Shown here one piece after another: positions 8,624 through 16,411 of a stretch of 43,724 nt of DNA (the stretch's first letter is position 1; every line of letters begins with the position of its first letter). A program made the position numbers and the translations under genes. This DNA comes from Spirochaetales bacterium (GTDB taxonomy: Bacteria > Spirochaetota > Spirochaetia > JAGLYY01): positions 1-43,724 of the forward strand of contig JAGLYY010000172.1 in assembly GCA_023131935.1 (NCBI GenBank), in the 5' to 3' direction. The notes beneath the pieces are model-generated. The model was not told the origin of the DNA. It worked only from the letters and a program-made list of their open reading frames with translations, and searched no databases.

Positions 8624-9472
8624 ATGATTCGAGGTATGTATACAGGCGCCAGCGGCATGGCTGCCCAGATGCACAGGATGGATACCATCGCGAATAATCT
8701 TGCAAATGTTGACGTAACCGGATACAAGCGGGATACAGCAATATCAAAGGCATTTCCGGAATTATTGCTCCGGAGAATGAATGACAACGGCGTCTATAAG
8801 TTTCCCTTCGGGAGTGCCGAATACCCTCCTGTTGTTGGGATGATCGGGACCGGTGTGGAGATGAACGAAGCTTATACGGTCTTCTCCCAGGGTGCTTTCA
8901 AAGAGACGAACAATGTTTTTGATATTGCCCTTGAGGGGGAGGGTTTTTTCGCGATCCAAACCCCCGATGGTGAACGGTATACCAGGAACGGAACCTTCCT
9001 GATAAACGACGAGGGGGTCCTTGTTACTAAAGAGGGTCACCCGGTACTTGGAGAACAGGGCATCATTAGAATAAAAAAACATAACTTTATCGTAGACAAA
9101 CAGGGACGGGTGTTCCAGAACAAGACCTTCACCGATGATCCTGAGCGCCTTGTAAGTATGGAAGAAAACGAATGGGAGAACACTGAGCTCCTCGATAAAC
9201 TGAAAATTATGAATTTTGAGAGGGTCAGATATCTGAAAAAACAGGGTAGTTCAATGTGGGCTTCCAACCGTGAGTCGGGGGAAGCTTTCCTACAGGAAAC
9301 CGGAGGGACAACTAAGGTCTACCAGGGCTTTCTTGAGGGATCAAATGTGAACTCTGTAACCGAAATGGTCAGGATGATCGAGGTGAACAGGGCCTACGAA
9401 GCGAACCAGAAGCTTATTCAGAGCGAAGATTATCTATCTGGAAAACTTATTAACGATGCGGCAAAATTTTAG
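8624..9472 (+). CDS. flgF: Flagellar basal-body rod protein FlgF
   Basis: A 282-residue proximal-rod protein. The N-terminal rod motif 'GASGMAAQMHRMDTIANNLANVDVTGYKR' (residues 8-36) and the C-terminal 'EGSNVNSVTEMVRMIEVNRAYEANQKLIQ' are the paired helices that make the coiled-coil rod core. The central part (GEGFFAI, RNGTFLINDEGVLVT) is the FlgE/F/G D1 domain. In spirochaetes the rod runs through the peptidoglycan in the periplasm. AGGAGA precedes ATG by about six bases. It is the first gene of flgF-flgG-flgJ-type. FlgF versus FlgG is decided by gene order and by its less canonical middle part. Confidence 0.9.
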   Translation: MIRGMYTGASGMAAQMHRMDTIANNLANVDVTGYKRDTAISKAFPELLLRRMNDNGVYKFPFGSAEYPPVVGMIGTGVEMNEAYTVFSQGAFKETNNVFDIALEGEGFFAIQTPDGERYTRNGTFLINDEGVLVTKEGHPVLGEQGIIRIKKHNFIVDKQGRVFQNKTFTDDPERLVSMEENEWENTELLDKLKIMNFERVRYLKKQGSSMWASNRESGEAFLQETGGTTKVYQGFLEGSNVNSVTEMVRMIEVNRAYEANQKLIQSEDYLSGKLINDAAKF

Positions 9473-9485
9473 GGAGTAAAAGGCC

Positions 9486-10280
9486 ATGATGAGATCCTTA
9501 TGGACAGCAGCCTCCGGTATGACCGGACAACAGTTTAATATTGATACCATTGCGAATAACCTATCCAACGTGAATACTACAGGCTTTAAACTAACAAGGG
9601 CGGATTTTGAGGATCTCCTATACCAGACCAATAGAATAGCCGGAACACCGGCAACTGAGCTTACCACAATCCCAACCGGGATACAGGTTGGGCATGGTGT
9701 TAAGGTTGCGGCTACCCAGAAGATTTTTACCCAGGGAGCTCTCCAGAACACCGGGAATATCGCGGATATGGCAATCCAGGGGGAAGGGTTTTTCCGTGTA
9801 CTGCTGATCGATGGAACTTACGGTTATACCCGGGATGGATCATTTAAAATTGACAGCAATGGTCAGCTTGTTACATCCAATGGGTACCGGCTCATGCCGG
9901 ATGTTGTTTTACCGGAGAATTTTGTACGTGAAAGCCTGACAATAGCTCAGGATGGGCGGATTACCGTGAAAGTCGCGGGGAATGATGATCCAATAGAAAT
10001 CGGCCAGCTCGAAATTTACCGGTTTGTGAATCCTGCGGGGCTTCAGTCAATCGGAGAAAACAGCTACAAGGTCACTAATGGTTCAGGTCCGGCAATAGGG
10101 GGTCGTCCAGGCTTTGACGGCATGGGGAAGGTTATACAGAAGTTCCTGGAAATGTCCAATGTTTCTGTTGTCCAGGAGATGGTTAATATGATCGTAGCCC
10201 AGAGGGCTTATGAACTTAACTCCAAGGCGATCCAGACTTCCGATACGATGCTTGGGATTGCAAACAACTTGAAGCGGTAA
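9486..10280 (+). CDS. flgG: Flagellar basal-body distal rod protein FlgG
   Basis: A 264-residue protein of normal FlgG length. Landmarks are MMRSLWTAASGMTGQQFNIDTIANNLSNVNTTGFK at the N-terminus, the QGEGFFRV and YTRDGSFKIDSNGQLVTSNGY core, GQLEIYRF, and a C-terminal LEMSNVSVVQEMVNMIVAQRAYELNSKAIQTSD. It assembles the distal rod through the cell wall. GGGAG lies before the ATG, which is 13 bases after the flgF stop, so the two genes share a transcript. Confidence 0.95.
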   Translation: MMRSLWTAASGMTGQQFNIDTIANNLSNVNTTGFKLTRADFEDLLYQTNRIAGTPATELTTIPTGIQVGHGVKVAATQKIFTQGALQNTGNIADMAIQGEGFFRVLLIDGTYGYTRDGSFKIDSNGQLVTSNGYRLMPDVVLPENFVRESLTIAQDGRITVKVAGNDDPIEIGQLEIYRFVNPAGLQSIGENSYKVTNGSGPAIGGRPGFDGMGKVIQKFLEMSNVSVVQEMVNMIVAQRAYELNSKAIQTSDTMLGIANNLKR

Positions 10281-10319
10281 TATGTATCGCGACAGGAATC
10301 TGGAAAAAAAGGTGGATAA

Positions 10320-10634
10320 ATGAGCGCCATTGATTCAGCAATGCTGCAACTACGGTATCAGCCGATAAAAGCACCCAGGGGGAATAACAACTACGCTGGA
10401 ACCGACAAGAAAGACCAGAAGCTCTTCGATGTATGCCAGGAATTTGAAGCGATATTTATAAAGCAAATGCTCAATGCAATGAGAAAGACCGTTAATAAAG
10501 AGGGACTTCTTGACGGAGGGATGGCGGAAGAGATATTCGAAGACATGCTTTACGATGAATATGCAAAGAAAATGGGAAAAACAGCAAGCTTTGGATTAGC
10601 AGAGACCATCTATAAACAACTGACAAAGGGATAA
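10320..10634 (+). CDS. Rod-binding protein (FlgJ N-terminal domain only)
   Basis: A 104-residue protein consisting of only the rod-capping half of FlgJ: CQEFEAIFIKQMLNAMRKTVNKEGLLDGG-AEEIFEDMLYDEYAKKMG, then 'GLAETIYKQL'. The muramidase half known from enteric FlgJ is absent, as in many non-proteobacteria, so another enzyme must open the peptidoglycan for the rod. It lies 39 bases downstream of flgG, preceded by AAAAAAGGTGG, and probably belongs to the same operon. Confidence 0.85.
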   Translation: MSAIDSAMLQLRYQPIKAPRGNNNYAGTDKKDQKLFDVCQEFEAIFIKQMLNAMRKTVNKEGLLDGGMAEEIFEDMLYDEYAKKMGKTASFGLAETIYKQLTKG

Positions 10635-10648
10635 AACTGAAAAGGAAA

Positions 10649-10674
10649 TAAAGTATACTATTGTATACCTTTTT
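10649..10674 (+). terminator. Palindromic hairpin after the rod genes; terminator or activator site
   Basis: GTATAC-TATT-GTATAC with flanking AAA/TTT pairing and a following T-run can act as a weak intrinsic terminator for the rod operon. It also lies about 110 bases upstream of the sigma-54 promoter, the usual place for an enhancer-binding-protein site. The sequence cannot separate the two roles. Confidence 0.4.
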
Positions 10675-10759
10675 ACGATTAGTACAGTGATTAAATACTG
10701 CCCAATAAGCAAATCTTTATACAGTAAGGAATTATAAAATTCTATAAATAAATAACAAG

Positions 10760-10776
10760 TTGGCATGAATATTGCA
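10760..10776 (+). promoter_or_regulatory. Sigma-54 (RpoN) promoter of the RpoS-like sigma factor gene
   Basis: TTGGCATG-AATA-TTGCA fits the -24/-12 consensus YTGGCACG-N4-TTGCW with a single difference. The invariant GG (10762-10763) and GC (10774-10775) are exactly ten bases apart. Transcription is predicted near 10787, leaving a leader of about 11 bases that keeps the GGAG of the downstream gene. A further palindrome, GAATT-ATAA-AATTC, lies upstream near 10730. Confidence 0.75.
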
Positions 10777-10797
10777 TTGTATTAGGTGGAGTTGTTT

Positions 10798-11643
10798 ATG
10801 AACAGGAAACGAATACATGCAGTAAAACATGAAGACGCATTAAAAGCTTACTTTCAGCAAATCAAGAAACCCCCCCTTCTTACTTTCGAGGAGGAGCTTG
10901 AACTTTCCAGACGGATTCAACAGGGGGATGAAAAGGCAAGGCAGAAACTTGTTGAAGCAAATCTCCGTCTTGTGGTAAAAATAGCAAAAGCATACATGAC
11001 ACCGGACATGACGTTTCTGGATATCGTACAGGAGGGGAACCTCGGACTCATTAAAGCAGCTAATAAGTATGATCACAGTAGAAATGTACGGTTCAGCACT
11101 TACGCTGCCTGGTGGATTAAACAATCAATAGTAAGAGCACTTTCAAATAAAAGGCGCACAATTCGGCTGCCTCATAGAAAAGAAGAGGCATTGAAAAAGA
11201 TACAGAAGACCTACTACTCCCTTACCCAGAAATTATTAAGGAAACCCTCGATAGAGGAGGTCTCCAGGGAACTGAGGATGAAAGAGCATGAGGTAACAGA
11301 AATACTCAGCGCCTCAAGCGGTGTTGCCTCCCTCGATAGTGATATCAACTTCGATTCCGGATCCCTCATGGATGTCTGCGAAGATTATTCGTATGACCCC
11401 GACAGGGCCTTTATGGATAAGTGTCTTAAGGAAGACACTATAAGGTTTCTCGAGCACCTGATGGAAAAAGAAAAACAGATTCTCATGTATCGTTTTGCCT
11501 TCTATGGCGGGAAAAAATATACTCTCAAGCATATCGGTGAACAGATGGGTATTTCTCCGGAAACCGTAAGACAGATTGAAATGAGAGCTATCAGGAAGCT
11601 CCGGGAACATGCTGATGAATTAAGTGAGTACGTATATAATTAA
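10798..11643 (+). CDS. Sigma-70-family RNA polymerase sigma factor, group 2, RpoS-like
   Basis: A 281-residue sigma factor. It lacks the long region 1.1 and the non-conserved insert of primary RpoD. Region 1.2 is DALKAYFQQIKKPPLLTFEEE. Region 2 spans about 52-120, with LDIVQEGNLGLIKAANKYD and the -10-recognition helix RFSTYAAWWIKQSI. Region 3 follows, and region 4 has the -35 helix-turn-helix YTLKHIGEQMGISPETVRQIE. The size resembles Borrelia RpoS, although the sequence alone does not prove orthology. ATG at 10798 has AGGTGGAG seven bases upstream. A GTG at 10786 would place the ribosome site inside the gene. The sigma-54 promoter lies immediately upstream. Confidence 0.88.
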   Translation: MNRKRIHAVKHEDALKAYFQQIKKPPLLTFEEELELSRRIQQGDEKARQKLVEANLRLVVKIAKAYMTPDMTFLDIVQEGNLGLIKAANKYDHSRNVRFSTYAAWWIKQSIVRALSNKRRTIRLPHRKEEALKKIQKTYYSLTQKLLRKPSIEEVSRELRMKEHEVTEILSASSGVASLDSDINFDSGSLMDVCEDYSYDPDRAFMDKCLKEDTIRFLEHLMEKEKQILMYRFAFYGGKKYTLKHIGEQMGISPETVRQIEMRAIRKLREHADELSEYVYN

Positions 11644-11690
11644 TCATTACCTCTTGACCCTCACGGTGATTTTGCCTAGGTTACACTGAG

Positions 11691-12602
11691 GTGAAACGAG
11701 CAACAAAGAAACGCAGCAAAATGAACAGTAAACTCAGCCAGGCATACACATTGTGTGGAGTTATCGTGGCGCTGCTTTTAATCATACTTTTTCTGTTACC
11801 TGGAACTATTAAAAAAACTACAATCCGGGAGAAAGAGCAGCAGGAAAAAGTATCCGAAAATGGATATCCTGAAACTATAGAAGACGATAGGGAGCATGTT
11901 GGAAAGGTCAAACCTCAGTTGTATTTCATTATTGATGATGTGGGTTACGGTCTGACCGAATTGAAACCCTTTCTGAAATTTCCAGGCCCTATTACCTTTG
12001 CCATTCTTCCGGGAACACCCTATGCCAGAGAAGCTGCCCGGCTTATCAGGCAATACGGGAAGGATATTATCATTCATCAGCCAATGGAGCCTGTTGGAAA
12101 TGAAAATCCGGGACCTGGAGCGATTTACACTTCTATGTCATCGGAGGAGATTAAAAAGATCCTCCTTGAAAATATAAGAGAAATACCCCATGCTAAGGGT
12201 ATGAATAATCATATGGGTTCCCGCGCGACTGGTGATCCTGAGGTGATGAAGGTTGTATTTGATGTTCTGAAAAACAGAAAGATGTTTTTTTTGGATAGTA
12301 TGACAACCCCAAATTCTTTGGGTCTGGAAATTGCGCAAGGGATCAACTTGCCTTATACGAAGAGGAACACTATGTTTTTGGACAACGAAAAAACCAGGGA
12401 ATCCATTCTGGAAGCTATCATGGAGGGAGGGAAGACCGCAAGAAAGAAGGGGCATGCCTTTATGATTGGCCATGTGACTACGTCAGAACTTGCGGAACTT
12501 CTTCTCGAACTATACCCAACCTTTATCGAGGATGGCTATACGATAAAAGAATTGTCGGAGTATTTTCTTGGGGGTGAGGCCTATGAGGATTCTAGGAATT
12601 GA
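11691..12602 (+). CDS. Divergent polysaccharide deacetylase (YibQ/DUF610 type)
   Basis: A 303-residue protein with a basic N-terminus, one membrane segment at about residues 19-37 and a periplasmic domain. The domain begins QLYFIIDDVGYG and continues GPITFAILPGTPYA, IIIHQPMEP, GMNNHMGSRAT and FMIGHVTTS, the pattern of PF04748, a relative of NodB-type deacetylases. The paired Asp in IDDVG and the His in IIHQPMEP/NNHMGS are the family's putative metal site. Its substrate in the spirochaete envelope is unknown. The start is GTG at 11691 with only a weak site; an ATG at 11721 is an alternative. The 3' end overlaps tsaD by 20 bases. Confidence 0.82.
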   Translation: MKRATKKRSKMNSKLSQAYTLCGVIVALLLIILFLLPGTIKKTTIREKEQQEKVSENGYPETIEDDREHVGKVKPQLYFIIDDVGYGLTELKPFLKFPGPITFAILPGTPYAREAARLIRQYGKDIIIHQPMEPVGNENPGPGAIYTSMSSEEIKKILLENIREIPHAKGMNNHMGSRATGDPEVMKVVFDVLKNRKMFFLDSMTTPNSLGLEIAQGINLPYTKRNTMFLDNEKTRESILEAIMEGGKTARKKGHAFMIGHVTTSELAELLLELYPTFIEDGYTIKELSEYFLGGEAYEDSRN

Positions 12603-13596
12603 AAGTTCCTGCGATGAATGTTCAATGGCTGTCGTTGAGGATGGAAAACGGATACTCAGCAATGTTATTGCTACCCAGATAGATATCCACCGGCCCTACA
12701 AAGGGGTAGTTCCTGAAATCGCATCCAGGCTCCACACAGAGTGGATTGTTCCGGTACTCAATGACGCTCTCTCAAAGGCAGGTATAACTCTAAAAGAAAT
12801 AGAGGGTATTGCCGTTACTAATCGACCCGGGCTTATTGGTTCGCTATTAGTGGGCCTTTCCTTTGCCAAGGGGTTGAGTATGTCTCTGGGAATTCCTTAT
12901 ATCGGGATAAATCATATTAAAGCCCATCTCTATGCTCCCCTTCTTGAAGAGGATATCCCGTACCCCTTTATCGGTCTTCTTGTTTCCGGTGGACACACGA
13001 TTATCTGTCGTGTTGATGGGTTTGATTCAATTGAAATTCTCGGGACAACTATAGATGACGCTTGTGGCGAGGCTTTTGACAAAGTAGCAAAATTCTACGA
13101 CTTTGGTTATCCCGGTGGGGTAGCTATTGATAAATTGGCCAGGAACGGCAATTCGAAGGCTTTTAATTTTCCTGGTCCGAATCTCCATAAAGGGGACCAC
13201 CGTTACGATATATCTTACTCCGGGCTGAAGACGGCAGTGGTTAACCAGTTGGATCAGTTTTGGAACAGGGAATATGAAAAAACACCGGAGAACATAGCCG
13301 CAAGTTTTCAAAAGACCGCAATTAATATCCTGTTAAAACGGCTGAAACGAGTCATAGAAGACACTGGCCTGAGAAGAGTAGTCGCTGGTGGCGGTGTCGC
13401 CGCTAACTCCTACCTGAGGAGTGAGCTTTCTGCTATGAAGGAGGTGACAACTGTATATCCTTCCCTCCCTCTATGCACCGATAACGGGGCCATGATCGCA
13501 GGTATTGGATATCACTATCTTGCGCGCGGGGAGGCGGCTCCGTTATCAGAGACTGTATCTGCAAGAGTTACCGGATTTCGGAAAGCCTATCCATAA
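12583..13596 (+). CDS. tsaD: tRNA N6-threonylcarbamoyladenosine transferase TsaD
   Basis: A 337-residue protein of the Kae1/TsaD family. It transfers threonylcarbamoyl to A37 of ANN-decoding tRNAs together with TsaB and TsaE, which are not in this window. The metal-binding pair HIKAH is at residues 111-115. The ASKHA ATPase fold shows as ILGIESSCDECSMAVV at the N-terminus, GVVPEIASRLH, FIGLLVSGGHT, GEAFDKVAKF and VAGGGVAANSYLR. ATG at 12583 has GGGGTGAGG just upstream, inside the end of the preceding gene, so translation is coupled. Confidence 0.95.
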   Translation: MRILGIESSCDECSMAVVEDGKRILSNVIATQIDIHRPYKGVVPEIASRLHTEWIVPVLNDALSKAGITLKEIEGIAVTNRPGLIGSLLVGLSFAKGLSMSLGIPYIGINHIKAHLYAPLLEEDIPYPFIGLLVSGGHTIICRVDGFDSIEILGTTIDDACGEAFDKVAKFYDFGYPGGVAIDKLARNGNSKAFNFPGPNLHKGDHRYDISYSGLKTAVVNQLDQFWNREYEKTPENIAASFQKTAINILLKRLKRVIEDTGLRRVVAGGGVAANSYLRSELSAMKEVTTVYPSLPLCTDNGAMIAGIGYHYLARGEAAPLSETVSARVTGFRKAYP

Positions 13597-13599
13597 ACA

Positions 13600-13628
13600 T
13601 TGACAGACTAAAATAGCCATACTACTAT
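13600..13628 (+). promoter_or_regulatory. Sigma-70-type promoter of apt
   Basis: TTGACA, 17 bases, TACTAT. It starts four bases after the tsaD stop and predicts a transcript beginning near 13635, about 30 bases before the apt ATG. Confidence 0.6.
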
Positions 13629-13665
13629 TCCCACTGGAATAAGCAAAGAAGGAGTGGTGAGGTCC

Positions 13666-14193
13666 ATGGCTTTTGATCTCGATAAGGCAATCAGGAAAAT
13701 CCCCGATTTTCCCAAAGAAGGGGTCCTTTTCTACGATATTACAAGTATCTTAACAAATGTGGAAGCTTATAACTGGTGCATACAGCAGATGGATTTGTTT
13801 TATGGTAAAAAGAAAATCGATGCTGTCGCGGCAATCGAAGCCCGTGGTTTCCTTTTCGGGTCCCCTTATGCCGTAAAAAAGGGGATTCCTCTTATCCTAA
13901 TCAGGAAAAAGGGGAAATTACCGGGAAAGACGGTACAGAAAAAATTTGCCCTGGAGTATGGAGAAGATATTATTGAAATTCACCAGGAAGATATCCCGAT
14001 CGGAAAGAATGTTCTTCTTGTAGATGATCTTCTTGCTACCGGAGGGACTATGGCGGCAGCAGCCCAATTGCTAACCGAGTTCGGGGCCCGGGTCACTGAT
14101 ATCTTTGCGGTAATCGGGCTCCCTTTTCTGAACTACGAGGAACACCTGAAGGATTACGATATCACCACTCTTTTAAATTACGAAGGTGAGTAG
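13666..14193 (+). CDS. apt: Adenine phosphoribosyltransferase
   Basis: A 175-residue type I phosphoribosyltransferase that salvages adenine to AMP using PRPP. The APT-specific N-terminus IRKIPDFPKEGVLFYDIT, the EARGFLFG segment and the PRPP-binding loop NVLLVDDLLATGGTM are all intact. ATG at 13666 is chosen because AAGGAG lies upstream and the conserved protein begins here. GTG codons at 13654 and 13657 fall inside or next to the ribosome site. Confidence 0.95.
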   Translation: MAFDLDKAIRKIPDFPKEGVLFYDITSILTNVEAYNWCIQQMDLFYGKKKIDAVAAIEARGFLFGSPYAVKKGIPLILIRKKGKLPGKTVQKKFALEYGEDIIEIHQEDIPIGKNVLLVDDLLATGGTMAAAAQLLTEFGARVTDIFAVIGLPFLNYEEHLKDYDITTLLNYEGE

Positions 14194-14238
14194 AGGGAAG
14201 TAATCGAGTCAGGTGGGTTATAATAAAACTTACTGGGA

Positions 14239-14267
14239 TTGACAAAAGTTATTTCATCTAGTAGATT
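14239..14267 (+). promoter_or_regulatory. Promoter of the tRNA-Gln/tRNA-Glu pair
   Basis: TTGACA, 17 bases, TAGATT. It lies 14 bases upstream of the first tRNA, so the predicted transcript begins a few bases before the mature 5' end. Confidence 0.6.
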
Positions 14268-14281
14268 ATCGACCGTTATGA

Positions 14282-14352
14282 TGCCCGATTGTGTAATGGT
14301 AGCACTCCGGATTCTGGTTCCGTCTGTGGGGGTTCGAGTCCTCCTCGGGCAG
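14282..14352 (+). tRNA. tRNA-Gln (anticodon CTG)
   Basis: The acceptor arms TGCCCGA and TCGGGCA pair fully. The D stem is GTG/CAC, the anticodon loop TTCTGGT and the T arm GGGGG-TTCGAGT-CCTCC. The outermost anticodon-stem pair is C-U, a mismatch. The discriminator is G and no CCA is encoded, so a CCA-adding enzyme is needed. Confidence 0.92.
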
Positions 14353-14357
14353 TTAAT

Positions 14358-14429
14358 GGTCCCTTAGTCTAGTGGTTAGGACGGGAGATTCTCAGTCTTT
14401 AAACAGGGGTTCGACTCCCCTAGGGACTG
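14358..14429 (+). tRNA. tRNA-Glu (anticodon CTC)
   Basis: The acceptor arms GGTCCCT and AGGGACT pair with one G-U. The anticodon loop TTCTCAG gives CTC, on a stem GGAGA/TCTTT that uses two G-U pairs. The T arm is AGGGG-TTCGACT-CCCCT. No CCA is encoded. It lies five bases after tRNA-Gln and is co-transcribed with it. Confidence 0.92.
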
Positions 14430-14430
14430 T

Positions 14431-14458
14431 AAGCCGGCTTTCAAAGCCGGCTTTTTTT
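14431..14458 (+). terminator. Rho-independent terminator of the tRNA pair
   Basis: AAGCCGGCTTT and AAAGCCGGCTT form a near-perfect GC-rich stem immediately followed by a run of T. It starts two bases after tRNA-Glu. Confidence 0.85.
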
Positions 14459-14539
14459 ATTACAAATTGCCGAACGGATAAGATATGGAAGGCACAGAGG
14501 CTGAAGGCTGTCAGGTATTAATCAAACACCCTCGAAAAC

Positions 14540-14568
14540 TTGACCTTAACATACAGTTCCCCTAGAAT
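14540..14568 (+). promoter_or_regulatory. Promoter abutting the start of the large hypothetical gene
   Basis: TTGACC, 17 bases, TAGAAT. The -10 ends at 14568, so the predicted first transcribed base is 14575, the A of an in-frame ATG. A leaderless mRNA is implied. Confidence 0.6.
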
Positions 14569-14574
14569 ATGAGT

Positions 14575-16326
14575 ATGGAAGCAGAATCCATATTCGATCA
14601 ACTCGCCTCTCAACTGTCTCCGGAGGAGCGCTGCGATCTGATTTCCAAGATAAACGCCTCAGTTACCTGCAATCAGGAGCCAATAGCCGATCTTCCTGTT
14701 CAGCAGGAAAAGATGGATCTTGGAAGAATATTTCATTCTCTTGGGTTTTTTAAAAGATTATTTATTCTAATAAAAGCTCTTTTTTCAACCAAAGAGTGGA
14801 ATGGAATTCTTGAAGATGATCTTCTCAAAGAAATCAGCAAAAAGATAGAGAGAGTTGCGCCGGAGCTCATTAATTATAGTACCGGGGACTTCGAGAAACT
14901 TCTCGCCGACCAGCTTTTAAAGCTGATGTCCGCTGTTCAGGTGTTTGCCCGGCCATTAAAGAAAGCAATTGGAACCGAACGGAACGATTTCATTGCTTTT
15001 ATCGGAGGGATGGAGCTGCCCCTCATTGAAAGGAGACTGGAAATTGAGACAAACCCATACAGCATCGCATCCCAATTGACCGATCCGACTAATCATGAGG
15101 TGAAACAGAGGATTGAAGATCATTTAGATGATATTTTCGAAAATATCCCGAACAGTGACCGCCAACAGATGTACATGGATATCCAGGCTTTGCAGCTTCT
15201 TTATCGTCTTTCCTCCTTTTCATGGAATCATGTCCAGAAGTTGTTTGTCCGCGCCGAAGGTTCAGGAACCTTGAGGTGTTCTTTTCCCGATTTACGGCCG
15301 TACCTTGTTGAGCTGACAAATATTCTTTTCAGTATGACGGTGCCCCCAGGGCCAATTGCCCTTCAGGCAATCTTCATGTTCGCAGACGCGGATGAGCAGG
15401 AACGGGATGATTCTTCAGAGGAGTACCTGAAGAAGATGATTGGGAAGAGCAATAATGCTCTATCACAGATGCGGAATCTCGTTTCTCTTGTTCCCCTCAT
15501 CGATATTATGAAGCTTATCTCGCGGAATCTTTCCTATGCGCCCAAAAAAATAGGAGGTGGTGAAGACTGGTTTGTTGTTTTTCGGACTTTCTGGCATAAC
15601 CGTTCATTGAAGCTTTACGAACAGTACACTTTAGAAAAAAAACGCAAGTTCCTTGAGGAGGAGATGAAGGGATTCGTCAGAGCTGAATCTGTGAAATCTT
15701 TACATTATTACCAGTCGGGGATATGGGGAAAAGAGATCCAGGTTCAATATCCCCTTACCTTAGGTTTCATTCAAACCTTCCAAAATAGTATGTATGAGAG
15801 AGAAATACTACCGACTTTAAAAATAATTCTAATAAATGGGGAATTCTATAAAAAGCAGAACAGGGAGGATTTTACCTGGGCTGTCGAGACAATTAAGAAA
15901 GTCAGCGAGCAGATCGGCCTGATGGAAGAACAGTTAACGGTTAAAGGGGAGATTGGAAAGGAGGTAGGAAAAATAAAAAAGGAGATGACTCCTTTACGAA
16001 TCCGCCTCCTGGAAATTAAAGAACAGCTGAAAAATGCTGATATCATAGCAGAAGAGGTATTCAGAGCCACACAGAAGAATTTCCAACTTCTTATTGATCT
16101 TTTAAAAGGGATCCTCTACGGCGAGGTTGGCGGAAGATACGATACTTTGAGAAATCTTGCATATATTTCCCAAAAAGAGGGAGAATCCCTCCGGCAGGCA
16201 CTGCCGAAGGTTCTTGCGAACCTTGAAGTCGCTCTTAAGCTTATTCAGCAATCCTTTGACCTTGAAGCCCAGCTCATCCCTTCAGGAGGTAAAAATGACG
16301 ACAAGGATGAGACCGAAACTGGATGA
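14575..16326 (+). CDS. Conserved hypothetical protein (583 aa), probably spirochaete-specific
   Basis: A large, mostly helical soluble-looking protein without a signal peptide. Residues about 45-70 contain a hydrophobic, basic stretch (FHSLGFFKRLFILIKALF) that could touch a membrane. The C-terminal third is coiled-coil-like (charged stretch with repeated EIG/KEVGKIKKEM and LRIRLLEIKEQL). It vaguely recalls a DUF family of treponemes (possibly DUF5312), a recollection I cannot confirm. No catalytic motif is visible. ATG at 14575 is preferred over the ATG two codons upstream because the promoter predicts transcription from exactly this base. Neither has a ribosome site. It lies between the tRNA pair and argS and overlaps a 25-codon gene at its 3' end. 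Confidence 0.75.
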   Translation: MEAESIFDQLASQLSPEERCDLISKINASVTCNQEPIADLPVQQEKMDLGRIFHSLGFFKRLFILIKALFSTKEWNGILEDDLLKEISKKIERVAPELINYSTGDFEKLLADQLLKLMSAVQVFARPLKKAIGTERNDFIAFIGGMELPLIERRLEIETNPYSIASQLTDPTNHEVKQRIEDHLDDIFENIPNSDRQQMYMDIQALQLLYRLSSFSWNHVQKLFVRAEGSGTLRCSFPDLRPYLVELTNILFSMTVPPGPIALQAIFMFADADEQERDDSSEEYLKKMIGKSNNALSQMRNLVSLVPLIDIMKLISRNLSYAPKKIGGGEDWFVVFRTFWHNRSLKLYEQYTLEKKRKFLEEEMKGFVRAESVKSLHYYQSGIWGKEIQVQYPLTLGFIQTFQNSMYEREILPTLKIILINGEFYKKQNREDFTWAVETIKKVSEQIGLMEEQLTVKGEIGKEVGKIKKEMTPLRIRLLEIKEQLKNADIIAEEVFRATQKNFQLLIDLLKGILYGEVGGRYDTLRNLAYISQKEGESLRQALPKVLANLEVALKLIQQSFDLEAQLIPSGGKNDDKDETETG

Positions 16327-16372
16327 AAACAGTATCATTGAAATGCTTGCCTCGATTGGTTATTTCGAGTAA
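16295..16372 (+). CDS. Candidate 25-residue small protein overlapping the end of the upstream gene
   Basis: ATG at 16295 has a textbook ribosome site, AGGAGGTAAAA, directly upstream. The frame runs MTTRMRPKLDENSIIEM- and ends LASIGYFE at TAA 16372. It overlaps the last 32 bases of the large hypothetical gene in another frame and ends 39 bases before argS. The composition is ordinary protein-like, with one amphipathic helix. No function can be assigned. It could instead be chance, but a perfect ribosome site plus a close stop argues for expression. Confidence 0.5.
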   Translation: MTTRMRPKLDENSIIEMLASIGYFE

Positions 16373-16411
16373 TCTCATCCGCGTCAGAACGCCCTTGGAT
16401 AAGGATTCCAC

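Noticed and set aside
15089..15319. Minus-strand frame inside the 583-residue hypothetical gene
   Set aside because: Proline/serine-rich shadow frame, no ribosome site, and the plus-strand gene has better codon character and a promoter.
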